A stretch of 64,000 nt of DNA from contig JAXGGA010006510.1 in the NCBI GenBank assembly GCA_038373865.1, positions 1-64,000 of the forward strand. Reading direction: 5' to 3'. The DNA comes from Uloborus plumipes (lineage: Eukaryota; Arthropoda; Arachnida; Araneae; Uloboridae). The notes beneath the pieces are model-generated. The model saw only the letters and a program-made list of their open reading frames with translations, was not told the DNA's origin and made no database searches. The position numbers were made by a program, and so were the translations under genes. Below are positions 11,814 to 24,189 of this stretch, piece by piece (position 1 is the first letter of the stretch; the number at the start of each line of letters is the position of its first letter).

Positions 11814-12611
11814 TACCATTTTATATTTCCCTCGATTGAATTAAATTTAAAATGCAGTATTTACTGTACGCAGTAGTTTGTTTCTGCTGTTTGGCTTGAT
11901 AGTGAGCTTTATGAGTTATTTTGTCTAATCTCGTCTTCCATCAATTTTGACAACCTGGACACCCTATTAGTGCACATAAGTAAAGTTCTACTGTATTTTA
12001 ACTTAAGTTAAATGTGCTATATACATTCAATGCAACTATTAGCTTAATTCTTTATTTACAATGTTCAGAAACATTGTTGCTTTTTATGTATAATTGTGTA
12101 TACGACGTTTGTCAATTTTATAAGTGGTAAATAATAAACAGATAGTCTTACTGTTCGGATACAGAAAAAATTATGAAATTCCATTTAGATGTTTAAAAGC
12201 TATTATGCTAACAAGTGCAGAATTTAACGCAAAAAATTATATAGAGAAAAATGAGTAGCATAATTTTTAAATGCATCATAGATTCAAAGCACATTCAGTT
12301 AAATTAGCCCATTTATTTTAATTTATAATGCTGAAGAAAACGCGTTGCTTATTATGTAAAGATCTGTAGTCTAGTACTTAAAATTAAAAAAAAAATAGCA
12401 TACTGACTTTGAAAAAATACATCTGTTCTGTGAAAGGTAGAACAATTTTAAAATTAAAGCAGTTATTTTGCATTGATGTTTCTCATACAAATAACTTTTA
12501 GTGCATGATGCTCCCTTGAATTAGCACACTGATTCTTGCTAATAATATTATGTATGTAACATATAAAAATTGTCGCATATTTTTTGTTTCTTTTCTTTTT
12601 CATTTTTTTAA

Positions 12612-13046
12612 CCCATTAATGCATAACATTTTTTTTTCCAAATATGTTTTGTATACTGGTTACTGTAAAGGCCTTTTTATTCGCGAGGCCTTAATTTTCG
12701 CGAGCCCTTCGTAATCGCGAAAATTTAGGCCTCGCGAATTTTTTTTTTACTTTGGACTTTTTCAACTTTGGTTCTGTACATGCAAAATTCGCGAAATTTT
12801 CGGCCCGCGAAATCACAGATATATTCATTTTCGCGAAAATTACGGCCCGCGAAATTAAAGGCCTTTACAGTACACGGCTACAGAACACACTTTACAATGG
12901 TTATGTGCTGCAATCTGTTAATAATGAATTTAAACAATACCAAAGTAATAATTGAACACTAATATTTGGTTGAAATTGCTCATTTTTGGTCAATTCAGAC
13001 ACTTTTTGGACCGTCCGCCCTAAAAAAGGCGCTAGCCACTAATGTG
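12612..13046. mobile_element. TTAA-flanked MITE, interrupted
   Basis: TTAA at 12608-12611 and 13047-13050. Imperfect inverted ends CCCATTAATG and, inverted, CACATTAGTG. The middle holds a younger TA-flanked MITE (12663-12870). A single matching end, TTAACCCATTTATG, is seen near 46397. Confidence 0.6.
12663..12870. mobile_element. TA-flanked MITE rich in CGCGAAA words
   Basis: Inverted ends CTGTAAAGGCCTTT and AAAGGCCTTTACAG are flanked by TA at 12661-12662 and 12871-12872. The 208-bp body carries about nine CGCGA or TCGCG words, unusual CpG density for this region. Short frames here only reflect the repeat. Confidence 0.85.
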
Positions 13047-13050
13047 TTAA

Positions 13051-14239
13051 CAGAATACTCTTAAGTGTAAAATAAATACAATGCAATAATCACTTTGATT
13101 CTACATTTATAATGTACTGGGATATCTATTGTTTAAAATTTGCGTTCGCTCATCATACTTATGTTATTAACGTAGCATGTAAAACAAAATACAAAATCAT
13201 ACCCTAAAATATTTTTCGCCACATTCCGCACACGATATAGTACGAATAGTAACATATAATGTAACGGATTATACATTACTGGTTTGATTTTCAAAATTTA
13301 TTTCAGAAGAAATTAAAATATTTAAAGTTTGACAATGGAGTTTTAGTACAAATTGTGAAATTATGTCTCGATGTCCTTATTGAACACATTGAATTGCCTT
13401 TGGGTATTAAAAGTTTAATGTTGTTAATTAAATTTTAATGCCTGAAATATGTTAATAATAAATTAACTAGATGAAAAATTTTGGATTCATTTCACGAAAA
13501 AGTTTTTTTCTTTGAAACGTTCATTTATTTATATGTTTATTTATTTATTCATTATTGTTTTTATTTTTATGTGTTTTTATAAATATATTAATTTTATTTT
13601 TTATTTAATTAACTTTATTTGGTTTCATTTTTAACCTATTATTTTTATTCTGTTATTTATCTATTTGTTTATGTTGACAATCAAAAAAACTATTTGAGCG
13701 CATAAATCTTTTCATTGGAAACGAAAAAAAAATTCAACAATCTATTCAGGAACTTTTATCAAATTAAAATTAACAAACAGCGCTAGATTTTTATTTCAGT
13801 AACATAAAATATGGTTAAAGAGAAATTTTGTAATGACACTATTTTTATAGATAAATAAGTAATCATCAGTTATTTATTTAGAAAAAAAAAGGTTTTTAAA
13901 AGATAGATTTATTAGCTTCAGATTCCTTCAATATAAAAAAATTTCCCTTTGCACTTTTTTAAGTGTGGTATACTTTGATAATGAAACAATTAGGTTCAAA
14001 GCTTTCAACTAATATCCTAGACGATTTTTTTTTGTTTATCCTTTGAAACGTTTGTTAATTTGTTTACTCATTTGTTTATCCGTTACATATTTATTTACTT
14101 ATTTTATGTTTTACGAAAGATTTCATTTTAATGCATTATAAAAAGCATTTAAAAATGGTAGTTTTAAAAACAAAATTCATTTTCGAAAGAAACAATACAG
14201 GAATATGAAAGTGACAAAAAAAAAAAAAAAACTCTAAAA
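13051..14239. other. AT-rich stretch, no gene seen
   Basis: Very AT-rich with TTTAT/ATTT-type low complexity around 13520-13680 and 14030-14110. No frame, RNA gene or repeat boundary could be supported. Confidence 0.5.
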
Positions 14240-14742
14240 AATATAAATCGCCAACTATATGGAACTTCAGTTTGATAAGACAAAGCTTATCAGGATGTAT
14301 CTATCGAATAAAACAGTCATCTGTTCCGTGAGCTTAACCTGTCACTCACATTCGAGATGAACAAACATAATTTGATTGAGTGTAATCAAGGATATTTAGA
14401 AAACGAACGACGATATAAACTTCAGTTTGATAAGCCAAAGCTTATCACTATGTATATATCGAATAAAACAGTCATCTGTTCCGTGCGCTTAACCTGTCAC
14501 TCACATTCGACATGAACAAACATAATTTGATTGAGTGTAATCAAGGATATTTAGAAAACGAACGACGATATAAATCGCCAACTATATGAAACTTCAGTTT
14601 GATAAGCCAAAGCTTCTCAGGATGTATAGAGCACCATATATCAAATAAAACAGACATCTATTCCGTGCGCTTAACCTGTAACCCACATTCGACATGAACA
14701 AAGATAATTTGATTGAGTGTAATCAAGGATATTTAGAAAACG
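14240..14742. repeat. Three-copy satellite, period about 155-175 bp
   Basis: Copies at 14240-14412, 14413-14567 and 14568-14742 share CTTCAGTTTGATAAG, AATAAAACAG(T/A)CATCT, GCTTAACCTGT and AATTTGATTGAGTGTAATCA. The middle copy lacks about 16 bp (TCGCCAACTATAT) present in the outer two. Identity is high by eye. The segment TGATTGAGTGTAATCA is nearly palindromic. Confidence 0.9.
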
Positions 14743-16066
14743 ATCTTGATGTAAAAGAGTAGTTATAGTCTGTTTATGTTAAGTTGATTAATGATGGACC
14801 GAGATTGAAACTATTCCATTTGTTAAAAAGGGCTACGTAGCCGGTGTTAATTGCTGATAATAGTTGTTGGTATTGTGCCAATCTGAGAAATTATTCTCTA
14901 TCTACCCACTCATAGAATAACCCATTTATGGTCAAGCGTGTTTTTGCTAGACATTTAAACAACTTATATCAGGAGAATGATGGAAGAACTTGCAATAAGT
15001 TATCGGTAAATACGAAATGAAATCAGAAATAAACAAATTAATTAATTAATGAAAGAAAGCTTTAAAGAAGAGGGCAGTTTGTGAGAATCTATTGACATGT
15101 CTGCTTCGCTATACCCCCTCCCCAAATAAATTTTAAAGAAGTAGAGATTTTGTTGCGGAATTCATTTGCATTGTTCTACCGCTTCTCTCTCTCTCTCTCT
15201 CTCATTTTTTGCTGTCAAAAATATTTTTACTTTATTTGGTGGAAATGAAAAATTAAGTAGTTATTATTATTTTTTTTTTTTTGAAAAAAATCATTTTACT
15301 AAGATAACATGCAAAAGGTAAAAACAATAGAAAATTCTGACGCCTCTAAGAGAAGGCTTTAACAAAAAAGAGAGAGAAAACAAGAAGAAAATAGCGAGAG
15401 ATAACAAATACCACAGTAATAACGAAGCAAAATGAAGTAAAAAGACCTAGTTTAAAATCAAGAGAAAAATTTGATTTTTTAAAAGTTTGGTTCATTTATT
15501 CAATGCAGCGTAAAAATATGCAAAATATTGTATAAAGAATGTCTGATTGCCTCAAATTCCCGAAGGAGCATTTGTTTACCACATTTCAAAAGAAAGCTCT
15601 ATCCAGCAACGCAAACAAGACTCTAAATTCGTTCACACTCACAACAAAATCTCAAAATAAAACCTACTAGAGCGTAAATATCTCATTATTTCCGCTTTTT
15701 TTTCCCTCCCTTACTGGTCACGCAATCATAATTTATTGAGCTACTCTCCGTTCAAAGTCTTCTATATTACAACATCGCGTTCCCCATGCCTTGTCTACTA
15801 AATGGGGTACAACTGAACCTTTGCGAGGAAACAACACGTTGCACATCCCGCTGTAGAAGAGATAATAAAACAAAAATAATAGAAGGAATTTGCGGATTGA
15901 AATTGCTTCTGATATCAAGAGCAAAACAATGCATAAATAGGTTTAATAGTGTTGTTGTTTTCGTAAGATATCATACGGCATAAACATGTATTTTTGAACA
16001 TTAAAAAGTTCCTTTTAAATTTGTTCAGCTTTTTTTAACACGCTTGAAATATATTTTGTGAAACTA
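14743..16066. other. No gene seen
   Basis: Unremarkable sequence with a (TC)n microsatellite at 15184-15202 and T/A runs near 15270. A 63-codon minus frame at 15733-15924 has a hydrophobic start, but no family or splice evidence supports it. Confidence 0.4.
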
Positions 16067-16376
16067 TTTATAAACAGGGCTGCGGAGTCGGAGTCGGACT
16101 GATTGTGGACCAAAGGAGTCGGAGTCGCTGAAAAACATGTCGACTCCGACTCCGACTCCGACCACCTCCGATTTGGATGAAATTTTATAGAGGCGAAAAC
16201 ATATCTTTGAAACTAACAGATGCAAATTTTCAGCGTCCAATATCCAAATCCTAAGCATCTAGGATCATTAGAAAGGGCTTCAAAATGGCGGGTCTACTTT
16301 GTGAAACGAACTGTTATTTTTGGGCTTATGCAAGTGAATAAAACATATTTGCAGCAAAAATGCAATGTGTTAAAAT

Positions 16377-18212
16377 TAGAGATGGAACGAAGCGGCATTT
16401 GGCCGAAGCGCCGAATACCGAAGCTTCGGTCAACTAATGGCCGAAGCTTCGGCCGAAGCTTCGGCTGGCGCACACACTGAAGTTTTTGGATTAAATGCAT
16501 AATGAATGCGTAGAGTTTTATACTTTTCTCCATATGTTTTAATATTCTTAATTCTTAGCGTTACACAATATTTTCAGCTTACTGTAGCATTCTTAAATTG
16601 ATTTCATTAATTAAAGTTTATTTTTATTTTGGTTGTTTTTACTTTAATATTCTTAGTATTACAAATGCATTTTCAGCTTACTGAGTCATTCTTAAATTAA
16701 TTTCACTAATTAAAAGTTTTCTTGTTTTGTATTGCTTTGTACTGCTATAGTACAAGAAAAGACGACATTACTATTTTTGTATTGCAAATTAGTAGTAGAA
16801 AGCTCTACTTGGAACATGAACAGCTCAGTCTGCAGTTCAGTTGATGTTTTATAATAAAACAGCTATTATGATCATGTATTATACCATAGAACTACCCAAT
16901 CTGCTACTATTTACGTTGTGTTATATATTATAAATTTCTTAATATTCTTAATACAAAATGCTTCAGTTTTTGGTGAATTCGAAAAAATAGTAGCATGAAT
17001 TCTTTTTTACTTGTCTTTCATTTGGTATTTATTTAAAGAGGATTATTTAATAATGTCACAAGTTCAAAGAAACTATTCATTCCAAGGTTGAGTTTTGGAA
17101 ATCACAAGCAATGAATCACAAATAATAGAACTTTCGTTGCGTAAAGAAAAAGAGCTAGAACTGTACATGAACAAGCCACTCTTAAATAGGAAAAATTGCC
17201 TACTGAATTGGCGGAAGGAAAATAAGATAATTTTTCCAGGATTATCAGAATTGGCCAAACGCTATTTATCTGCTCCAGGTAGCAGTGTATACAGTGAAAA
17301 ATTATTTTCCGAATCTGGTAATGTGCACGAGAAGAAAAGAAGCAGGATTCTGCCTAAAAATGCTGAAACATTGGTTTTTTACATCATAATTCTAAGTTGT
17401 GTGACAAATGAGCAGGTATTATTCTATTAATTCAAGTATAAATGACGAATCTTTTTTAAAGTTAATCAACTAATCAGAATTTATTCTTTTTTAATTATAA
17501 ATACTTAAAATGCGATCTTGGGTGTATGTGTGCTACTAATGGACTGGACCCCTTCCTCATATTTTGATTTATACAAAAATAAATAAATAAGATGTAGCTT
17601 TAAGTTATGTATTAACAATTACTTACTTGTTTTACTATATCCTGATTTTGTTGTTTAGAATCTTGATCAATGAAATACATAATAAGTTAATATATGTTGA
17701 TAGATTAATTCATCTCTTTAAAAAACTGAAATTGTGTACCTATGAATTTCAAAAAATATAAAATTTTAAAAGAAAGTAATTCAGGATGCATAATAGTTGC
17801 CATTGTTCAAAGTTTCAAAGCTAGAAATCATTGAAAAATACTCAGTGCAGTATATTTATATAGCTTTTACTTTAAAACTAAAGTTTTTTTGAACAAATAT
17901 AACGAAATATAATATTTAAACGAACATATTGTTAATAAATATTTTATTACTTATTGAATGCATTCTGGCTTCAAATGTTCAATATGCACATATTTTTAAT
18001 TGAATATAAATTTCTATTATGCTTTATCATGAGGAACAATTTTGAGTTAAAAAGACTATCTTATATGATAATAATTGTAACAGAAAATTTGCTGCATAAA
18101 TTTCAGGCCGAAGCAGCCGAAGCGGCCGAATCACAACTCATGCTTCGGCCAGACCGAAGCTTCGGCAAAATGGCCGAAGCTTCGGCTCGGCCGAAGCTTC
18201 GTTCCATCTCTA
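16377..18212 (+). mobile_element. Inner hAT element (TAGAGATGGAACGAAGC ends)
   Basis: Inverted ends TAGAGATGGAACGAAGC at 16377 and its mirror ending at 18212. The flanking octamers GTTAAAAT (16369-16376) and GTTAAAAA (18213-18220) match at 7 of 8. Both ends contain several AAGCTTCGGC/GCCGAAGCTT words. It carries a transposase C-terminal exon (17095-17430). It inserted into the outer hAT, so it is younger. Confidence 0.85.
17095..17430 (+). pseudogene. hAT transposase C-terminal dimerisation domain
   Basis: The 111-codon frame ends in the hATC signature: NWRKENKIIFPGLSELAKRY, LSAPGSSVYSEKLFSESGNV and KKRSRILPKNAETLVF. This matches the W...FP.LS.LA..YL..P..S...E..FS..G......R..L pattern of the domain through which hAT transposases oligomerise. 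The zinc finger, RNase-H-like catalytic core and most of the all-alpha insertion are missing. An in-frame stop lies just upstream (near 17086). Only this piece survives inside the inner hAT. Confidence 0.85.
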
Positions 18213-18679
18213 GTTAAAAAAAGTATGGCCATTTAACACGAAAAGGATTAGTTTTGTACTGGGTCAAATGACAAGAGTGGCACTTGTCTTTTGCTCGGGA
18301 GAAAATGGACTTTTTGGTAGGTCACAGTGACCTCCGAGAATTGAGAAAAATGTGGTGAAATTACCTGCGAGTTCTTGAGAAAATTGAACTTTTTGAGAGG
18401 TCACAATGGCCTCTCATGATCTCCAACTGGGATACCCCAGCTTGCTACCTTCCCCCTCTTAAAGTGAGTCCTGGCTACGATCATGAATAAAAATGAAACT
18501 TTTAAAAATGGACTTAAGATTTCAACCTTTGTTTAGGGTTTTTCTCTCTTCACATTTGGGTAAAAAAAATAAATAATGAAAAAAAAAAAAGCAGGAGTCG
18601 GGAGTCGGAGTCGGAAGTTTTAAAATCCCGGAGTCGGAGTCGACCATTTTTCCTCCGACTCCAAAGCCCTGTTTATAAA

Positions 18680-18936
18680 TTGAAGGGCTTGGGAGATGAA
18701 GGAGTTATGTGACAAAATAGAAATTGCGAGTAATTAAAATTCAAAGCTTTATTGTTGCAGCTGCTGCAGCTTTTTTTGGTTCTGTCATTAGTGTGCGTAT
18801 GAAATTGGTCTAATGACATCTACTTTTTGATGCACCAAGTTTTATTTGCTCACTTGTTTTCATTGCTTACTATTGACCATAGTGTTCATTTTTAAAATGT
18901 AACATAGCTCATGCATCCTCCAAGCCCTTCAATTAT
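18680..18936. mobile_element. Short TIR element beside the hAT
   Basis: Inverted ends ATTGAAGGGCTTGG(G/A)(A/G)GATG and its mirror (18913-18936) with an A/T-rich body of about 260 bp. It starts directly after the hAT target duplication, so the hAT landed at its edge. Class not clear. Confidence 0.6.
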
Positions 18937-21440
18937 GAGCCAATTAATCTACTAATAGCAGTCTAATGCCCTAGTAGACACTAAGTTTTTATTCCCTGCA
19001 CCTTTCTTTTATTTGGTATTGTGCATTTTACATAGCACTGACTGTTCATATTCGAAGCCATAACAAACTTGACATAAACTTGACCACTAGGGCAAGGATG
19101 CGTTTTTCAATTCTGAATGTATCTACTCGTTGTAAATCATCTTTTTTTATGCCTCTAATGCGTAGTTGAAAATCCAGGGTGCAGACGTATTGTATTTCCT
19201 CATAAAGAATCATTATAATTTATTTATGAACTTTTTTAAAACTTCATGATAATTTTAAAAATGAAATCTCTATTTTTGCTGAAGGAGAAAATAAATGACA
19301 GAAGACTGACGAAAAATATTTTGCAAATATAGATTAAGATAGTTTTGGAGCAAAGGCTACAACTTTGAATGAAATCTTATAAATTCAAAATATTTATGAT
19401 TAAATTTATTCTAGTGTCGTTTAAAAAAATGTCGAAGTAATTTATACACTATTTCAAAAGCACAAAATAAGTAGAATTTGACATACTGTCGTGAAAACGG
19501 AAGCACCAGAATAAACTTTAAATTTTCATGATGCATGTCAAAAGGTCCTATTCTTGAAAAAGAAAAAAAAGTTGCATTTCGCTTCTAATCGACGTTATAT
19601 ATTCCCTCTCTTAAAGCTTCTCCGTTTTCAGATTTTCAATGCTGAGACGGTTTGACAGAGAATTTATGGCGTCAAACCGAAGCTGAGTGTTTCCTTGAAG
19701 AGGCCGGAATGAGCCCCAAAAACTAACAATCACAGTAAAACCATGAAATTCCTGAAATACGAAGAAATGCAATACAAATCAAATTTGCATCTCCTCCCTG
19801 TCATTGTGGCGATACTTAGCCTGATTGTCTACTATACGGCATAGTCGCTTGACAAAGTCTCTCCTTAATGATGTTTCTAAATCGGCTTGGTCTGAAGTCG
19901 AAATCATTAAATATGTTGTAACTATAGATAGACCTCGCGTTCTTATGATTGATCTTGTCTGGAGAAAATAAAGCTGGAAATAATGAGCATCAAAAAAGTA
20001 GAAAAGGAAAATATTATTTACTCAGGTATTCAAAGAAATTTTTTTTTTCACAAGACCAAAAATAGAATCAACGCCTAACAAAGGAAATATCTGCAAAATC
20101 AAAATGGCTTTTTTCCTCGGACCAAACTAAGATGGATGAAAGAACCGTGAGGCTGCTTAATGAATCCCTCTTTATTTCTAATCGCCTGGAAGGTACGCAT
20201 TGTAAATGCGTGACCTTTTGTTGAGGAAGATAGGACATCTCTTGTACCAGTTCAGGTCCTTCCACGCATTGTGAGACAGAACCAGCGTGAGGTAAGACTA
20301 ATGCGATTCGTTTTTTCGAACTGAATTAGTTTGGAAGGGGACACAAAAGTCGAGTTTGGCACAATGGATCCATTAAGGAAGAAAGAGCTCGTCTTTACAA
20401 GAGACTATTTGACATCGCCCCAATTTCATATTTTTCTTTTTTTGAAGATACTGTTCAAAGTTCCAATTTTCTTCTGAATGGAACAGTACCCAAATAAAAG
20501 AAAATAATCTTGCATCAAACTTCTAGAACAATTGAGTTAAACTAGAATAAGAATAGTATTTGTTGCAAAGAACATTTCAGAAAGCCCCCGCGATCAAAAT
20601 AGTTCGGAACATTAAAATAGCGTGGATTAGCTAATCAAAAGCAGCAGATAGTAAGTAGCAGTTGAAGAGAAAAAGAACAAGTTTAAATTTTGTGGAAAAA
20701 ACGCTTTTAAATTAATCACTGGAACCGAAGAAAGCCTGAAAAGTTTGGTTTATTTTCAAAAGCTTGCATAGTTTCATAAGTCCATAATCCCTAATGGTAT
20801 GCTGACTAAAGTTCAGTCCGGAAATTAATATGTTAACTTCAACAACAATTAACTTTCTAATTGTTATCAAGCAATTTCCCTTTTAGCATTCATTAAAAAT
20901 ATTATCCTACCCCATAACAAACACACTTAATAGAAAAATGGTATTCATTGTAAACAATTGATAAAAATAAAACTTTTAAAACGCCTATAAATAGAAAAAC
21001 GTACTACGCCTCATATTAGTCATATATTGAGCAGATGGAGGTATAAAGCTTTAAATCAGTGTCCATTATGATAAGCAAAATAAATCTTTCACAAGTAGCA
21101 ATACCAACATAAAAAAATATATACCTGATGATTATTGCTGTGTATTGAAGTGCTATACCATGTACTGAAGAATTTATAAAAAACAAAGCGTCATTCTAAA
21201 AGAGAAAGGTTATTTATCCATTAGCAAAGCTCAAAATCAAGATCTCCGTCAAAGTTTTGAAGTTTAAAAATCTATTAAACATTTAATTTTCAATAAAAAT
21301 CTTTAACTGAGGCAGAATACATCTGTTTTAGTTTCATGTTACTAGCAATCAAATTTATCCACAAAATATGAACTTTTGAGCTTGGTACAAAATTAGGTTT
21401 CGCTTTGAAAAACAATTTTTTACTACCGAAAATTAATAAT
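18937..21440. other. Longest stretch without recognisable repeats or genes
   Basis: About 2.5 kb of moderately AT-rich, complex sequence with no boundary, TIR or family frame seen. A short plus frame at 20132-20223 contains an AAG|GTACGC donor-like site, and a 65-codon minus frame overlaps it. Neither has enough support to be called an exon. Confidence 0.4.
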
Positions 21441-21871
21441 TACAAACCCCTTCCATTTCGGCATCTTCCCCATACCGTTGGGGAAGATGCCGTAAGTTAA
21501 ATTGCCGTGGGGGAAGATGACGTACTCAATGTTTTTACGCCAACTGCTGCATACAGTGTATTTCATCGAATCATATTTCCGACTGTTCGGTTTAATTCTC
21601 TAGGTCTGCGTTTTGGGGGTAGGATCATTGCTTCCTCTAGAAATTGTCAGATAGCTATGGCATATTCCACGAACGAAAATACGGTGTCTTAGTCAAAGGC
21701 ATTTAACACTATTTGGGGTACTCATCAGCAGGGCCTGATTAACCCGTGAAGTTAGGGGAAGCTCTGTCTCATTTTAAGGCCCCTGGCTTTCTGAGGGGGG
21801 GGGGGATTTCTATTCCCTTGAGACATTGAAACAAATCTCGCTTGGAGTACATATCATTTCTAAGAGCTGAC

Positions 21872-24189
21872 CAGGAGGCCCGGATTTAGGCATGGGCCAC
21901 ATGGGCCCGGGCCCAGGGCGGCAAATTTTAGGGGGCGGCATATTGTATAAATCAAAAATTTCCGCATATAGCAAAATAATTTCAGAATTTATTTCCTGCC
22001 TAAAAAAATTACGAGTTGTACCGTACCAAGTGCGGTCGCTCGCTGGTATTCTAATTTTTCATTAGCTACTAGTTTTTTTTTGGCTTTCTTTGCTTTATAA
22101 GAGGATTTTTGCCTCCAACTCGACTACTTTCGTATTCCTTGCTGATGAGAGCACAATGAGCTCGAAACAGCTGTCCATGGATCAAATTGGCCGAGTTGGC
22201 GGTGTATTACATCTTGCTGAAGCAGTTTTCGAGTTTTTGAAGATACATAATAGACATTCAAAACTGTAGTGGACAGTCGTTTGATAACGCATACAACATG
22301 TCAGGGACATACAACGGTTTGCAAGCCAAGCTGAAAGAAATAAATCCACTGATATCGTACGTTCCTTGCTCTGGACATTCTCTTAATTTAGTTTGATCCC
22401 ATGCTGCAGAATGTTGTACTGTAGCGAAAAACTTTTTCGACTTACTGCAAGCACTATACAATTTTTTCTCGTCATCTACCCATCGCTGGAACATTCTTGA
22501 GTCGTCATACCCGTTGAAAAGAACGCAACAGTAGTTAAAACGCTAAGCACAACGAGATTGTCAGTGAGAGAAGATGCTTGCAAAAGTTTAAATAAAAATT
22601 TTCAGCCTATTGCAAAATGTTTAAAGAGTTTGACCGATAGCCAAGAAGAGAACGGAATTACGAAGAGCAAAGCTAAAGGGCTTTTAAAAGAACTAATTTC
22701 TTTGGAAACAATTTTCATGGCATCGTTTTGGGGAAATGTACTCTGTACAACAAACTCTGTAAGCCAGAAAATACAGTCTCATCTAATCAATTTGCATAAT
22801 GTTGTTATGTTATACAACTCCCTCCATAAATTTGTAGACGAACTAAGAAATGCCTCAAGTTTTTTCATTGCTGATGCGCAGAAGAAATTGAATAATATCA
22901 AAGATGTTCTTGGCATAGACCGTGATTGTCCCAAAAACACAAAACGACAGAGGAAAAGGAGAAAATTTTTTGATGAATCAGAATCAAACTCATCTGAACT
23001 TGAAGAAGATGATGAAATGGAAGAAAATCAGGTCCGTTGCCTGAAAGAAAACTATGCAATATTATTGATAAACTTTCCACCGAGTTGAATAAGAGAACTG
23101 CTGTGTACACAGAGTTTTTAAACAGATTCGCATTTTTATCAAATCTGCGCCACTTAGATGTGGAAGAAATAACAGAAGCAGCGGCCTCATTGCTAAAGTT
23201 TTATACAGTCGATATTGAATGTTCTGCACTGGTGATTGAGTGCATTCATCTAAAAGTACTTCTGTCCCAAGAAAATCCAGACAGAACTGAAGAAATGTCC
23301 TTGTCAGAACAATTTCGATTTATTAAGTCAAAAAATCTTCAAGACTTATATCCGAACATTAACATTTGCCTTAAAATGTTTTTATGCACACCAGCAACAA
23401 ATTGTGCAGCTGTGAGATTTTACTCTGCCCTTTCCAGGATTAAAAACTATTTGAGATCGTCAGTTGGCCAACAAAAATTGGTTCATTTATCCATTTTGGC
23501 TATTGAAAATGACTTAACTGTTAAATTAGACTTCAATGAGGTCATTGATGCATTTGCCAATGTTAAAGCAAGACATAAGAAGTTTTAATGTAACAGTGTA
23601 ATGTTTGTAGTTGATATTCCAGAGGAACAGGAACACTTTTCGTATTCAAGTTTTGGTGAAGTGCTATATTAGCTCTGCTTTTTTTTTTTTTTTTCAATCA
23701 GATCAGTTTTATTGCACAGTTTTATTATTACGTACTCATTTGCTTATTTTCTACCATATATGTATTTTTCCCATTAATTAAGCTATTTAAGATGCGTTCA
23801 ATTTTACTATAGTATTATGCTTGTTTCTTATAACAAATGGGGTTTCCATACCAACAACAACTATGTTTAATTGGATAAAGAAAGTGATTCTATCTCCAAC
23901 AATTAGCAGAAGTTTAACAGTTCAAAAAATGTTACAATAAATTAAATTTACTGTCAACTACCATGGTTCAATAACTTCACATTACGACTATAATTTTGAC
24001 CTTTGGAAAAAAAGTGTTTGCATAATATAAAATAGGGGGTCTCAGTTATTTTTTATTTTGTGTTATATTCATCTTGTGCAAAATCAGAACATTTTACACA
24101 AAAACAAAGTTCCGTTTTTTTTTGAGGTAGGGGGGGGGGCGGCGATAATTTTAAGGCCCATGGGCGAAAGATGTGTAAATCCGGCCCTG
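21872..24189 (+). mobile_element. Inner hAT element, ZMYM1-like
   Basis: Left end near 21872 reads CAGGAGGCCCGGATTTAGGC. Right end is the inverse of CAGGGCCGGATTTACAC. Subterminal G-rich GGGGGCGGC occurs at both ends. These ends are typical of hAT elements carrying a ZMYM1/DUF4371-type transposase, which is present inside (22130-23588). No clean 8-bp duplication was found, perhaps because the left end is rearranged. Confidence 0.75.
22130..23588 (+). pseudogene. ZMYM1-like hAT transposase, decayed
   Basis: Reading frames in series show a transposase of the zinc-finger-MYM-type-protein-1-like hAT group. Pieces in order: an ADEST-like segment near 22140; SGQSFDNAYNMSGTYNGLQA near 22265-22330; YVPCSGHSLNLV near 22358-22394 (the C..H motif of the catalytic region) followed by a stop; THRWNILESS near 22478; a helical region with an acidic linker at 22558-23088; and the hATC domain at 23037-23588 (FLCTPATNCAAVRFYSALSR, then HLSILAIENDL). 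At least three disablements are visible: a 2-base shift near 22250, a stop near 22395 and a frameshift near 23040-23088. Cells elsewhere may hold intact relatives. This copy is dead. Confidence 0.85.

Larger units (their letters stand above)
8866..11900 (+). repeat. Diverged tandem duplication, two units
   Basis: Unit 1 starts near 8866 (GGACTCCGTCGGCG) and unit 2 near 9779 (GGAGTCCGCCGGCG). They share, in order: TGCTTTTRTGYTCCTTCTGAA, an AGAAGAGGAAAAA block (8999, 9916), a CTGGACCCTAT block (9576, 10408) and a GCAGTA(A/G)TTTGTTT block (9759, 11870). Unit 1 carries a TTAA-flanked insert (9036-9443). Unit 2 carries a CACTG-ended repeat (9994-10307) and a pogo element (10515-11813). Each insertion is absent from the other unit, so all came after the duplication. 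The CTGGACCC blocks resemble Tigger ends. Confidence 0.65.
16075..18671. mobile_element. Outer hAT-type element with GGAGTC-repeat ends
   Basis: Begins CAGGGCTGCGGAGTCGGAGT and ends with the inverse of CAGGGCTTTGGAGTCGG. Perfect 8-bp duplication TTTATAAA at 16067-16074 and 18672-18679. CAGGG ends with an 8-bp target are characteristic of hAT. The subterminal regions repeat GGAGTCGGAGTC in both orientations. What remains outside the nested element (16377-18212) is non-coding. Confidence 0.85.

Noticed and set aside
14240..14742. CRISPR-like array
   Set aside because: Units of 155-175 bp without spacers in a eukaryotic genome; it is a satellite.
20068..20265. Possible exon on either strand with a GTACGC donor-like site
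   Set aside because: No acceptor, family or codon bias; too short to tell from chance.
22558..23088. Domesticated host gene derived from a hAT transposase
   Set aside because: It sits inside recognisable hAT ends with frame breaks and stops on both sides, so it is a dead transposase.
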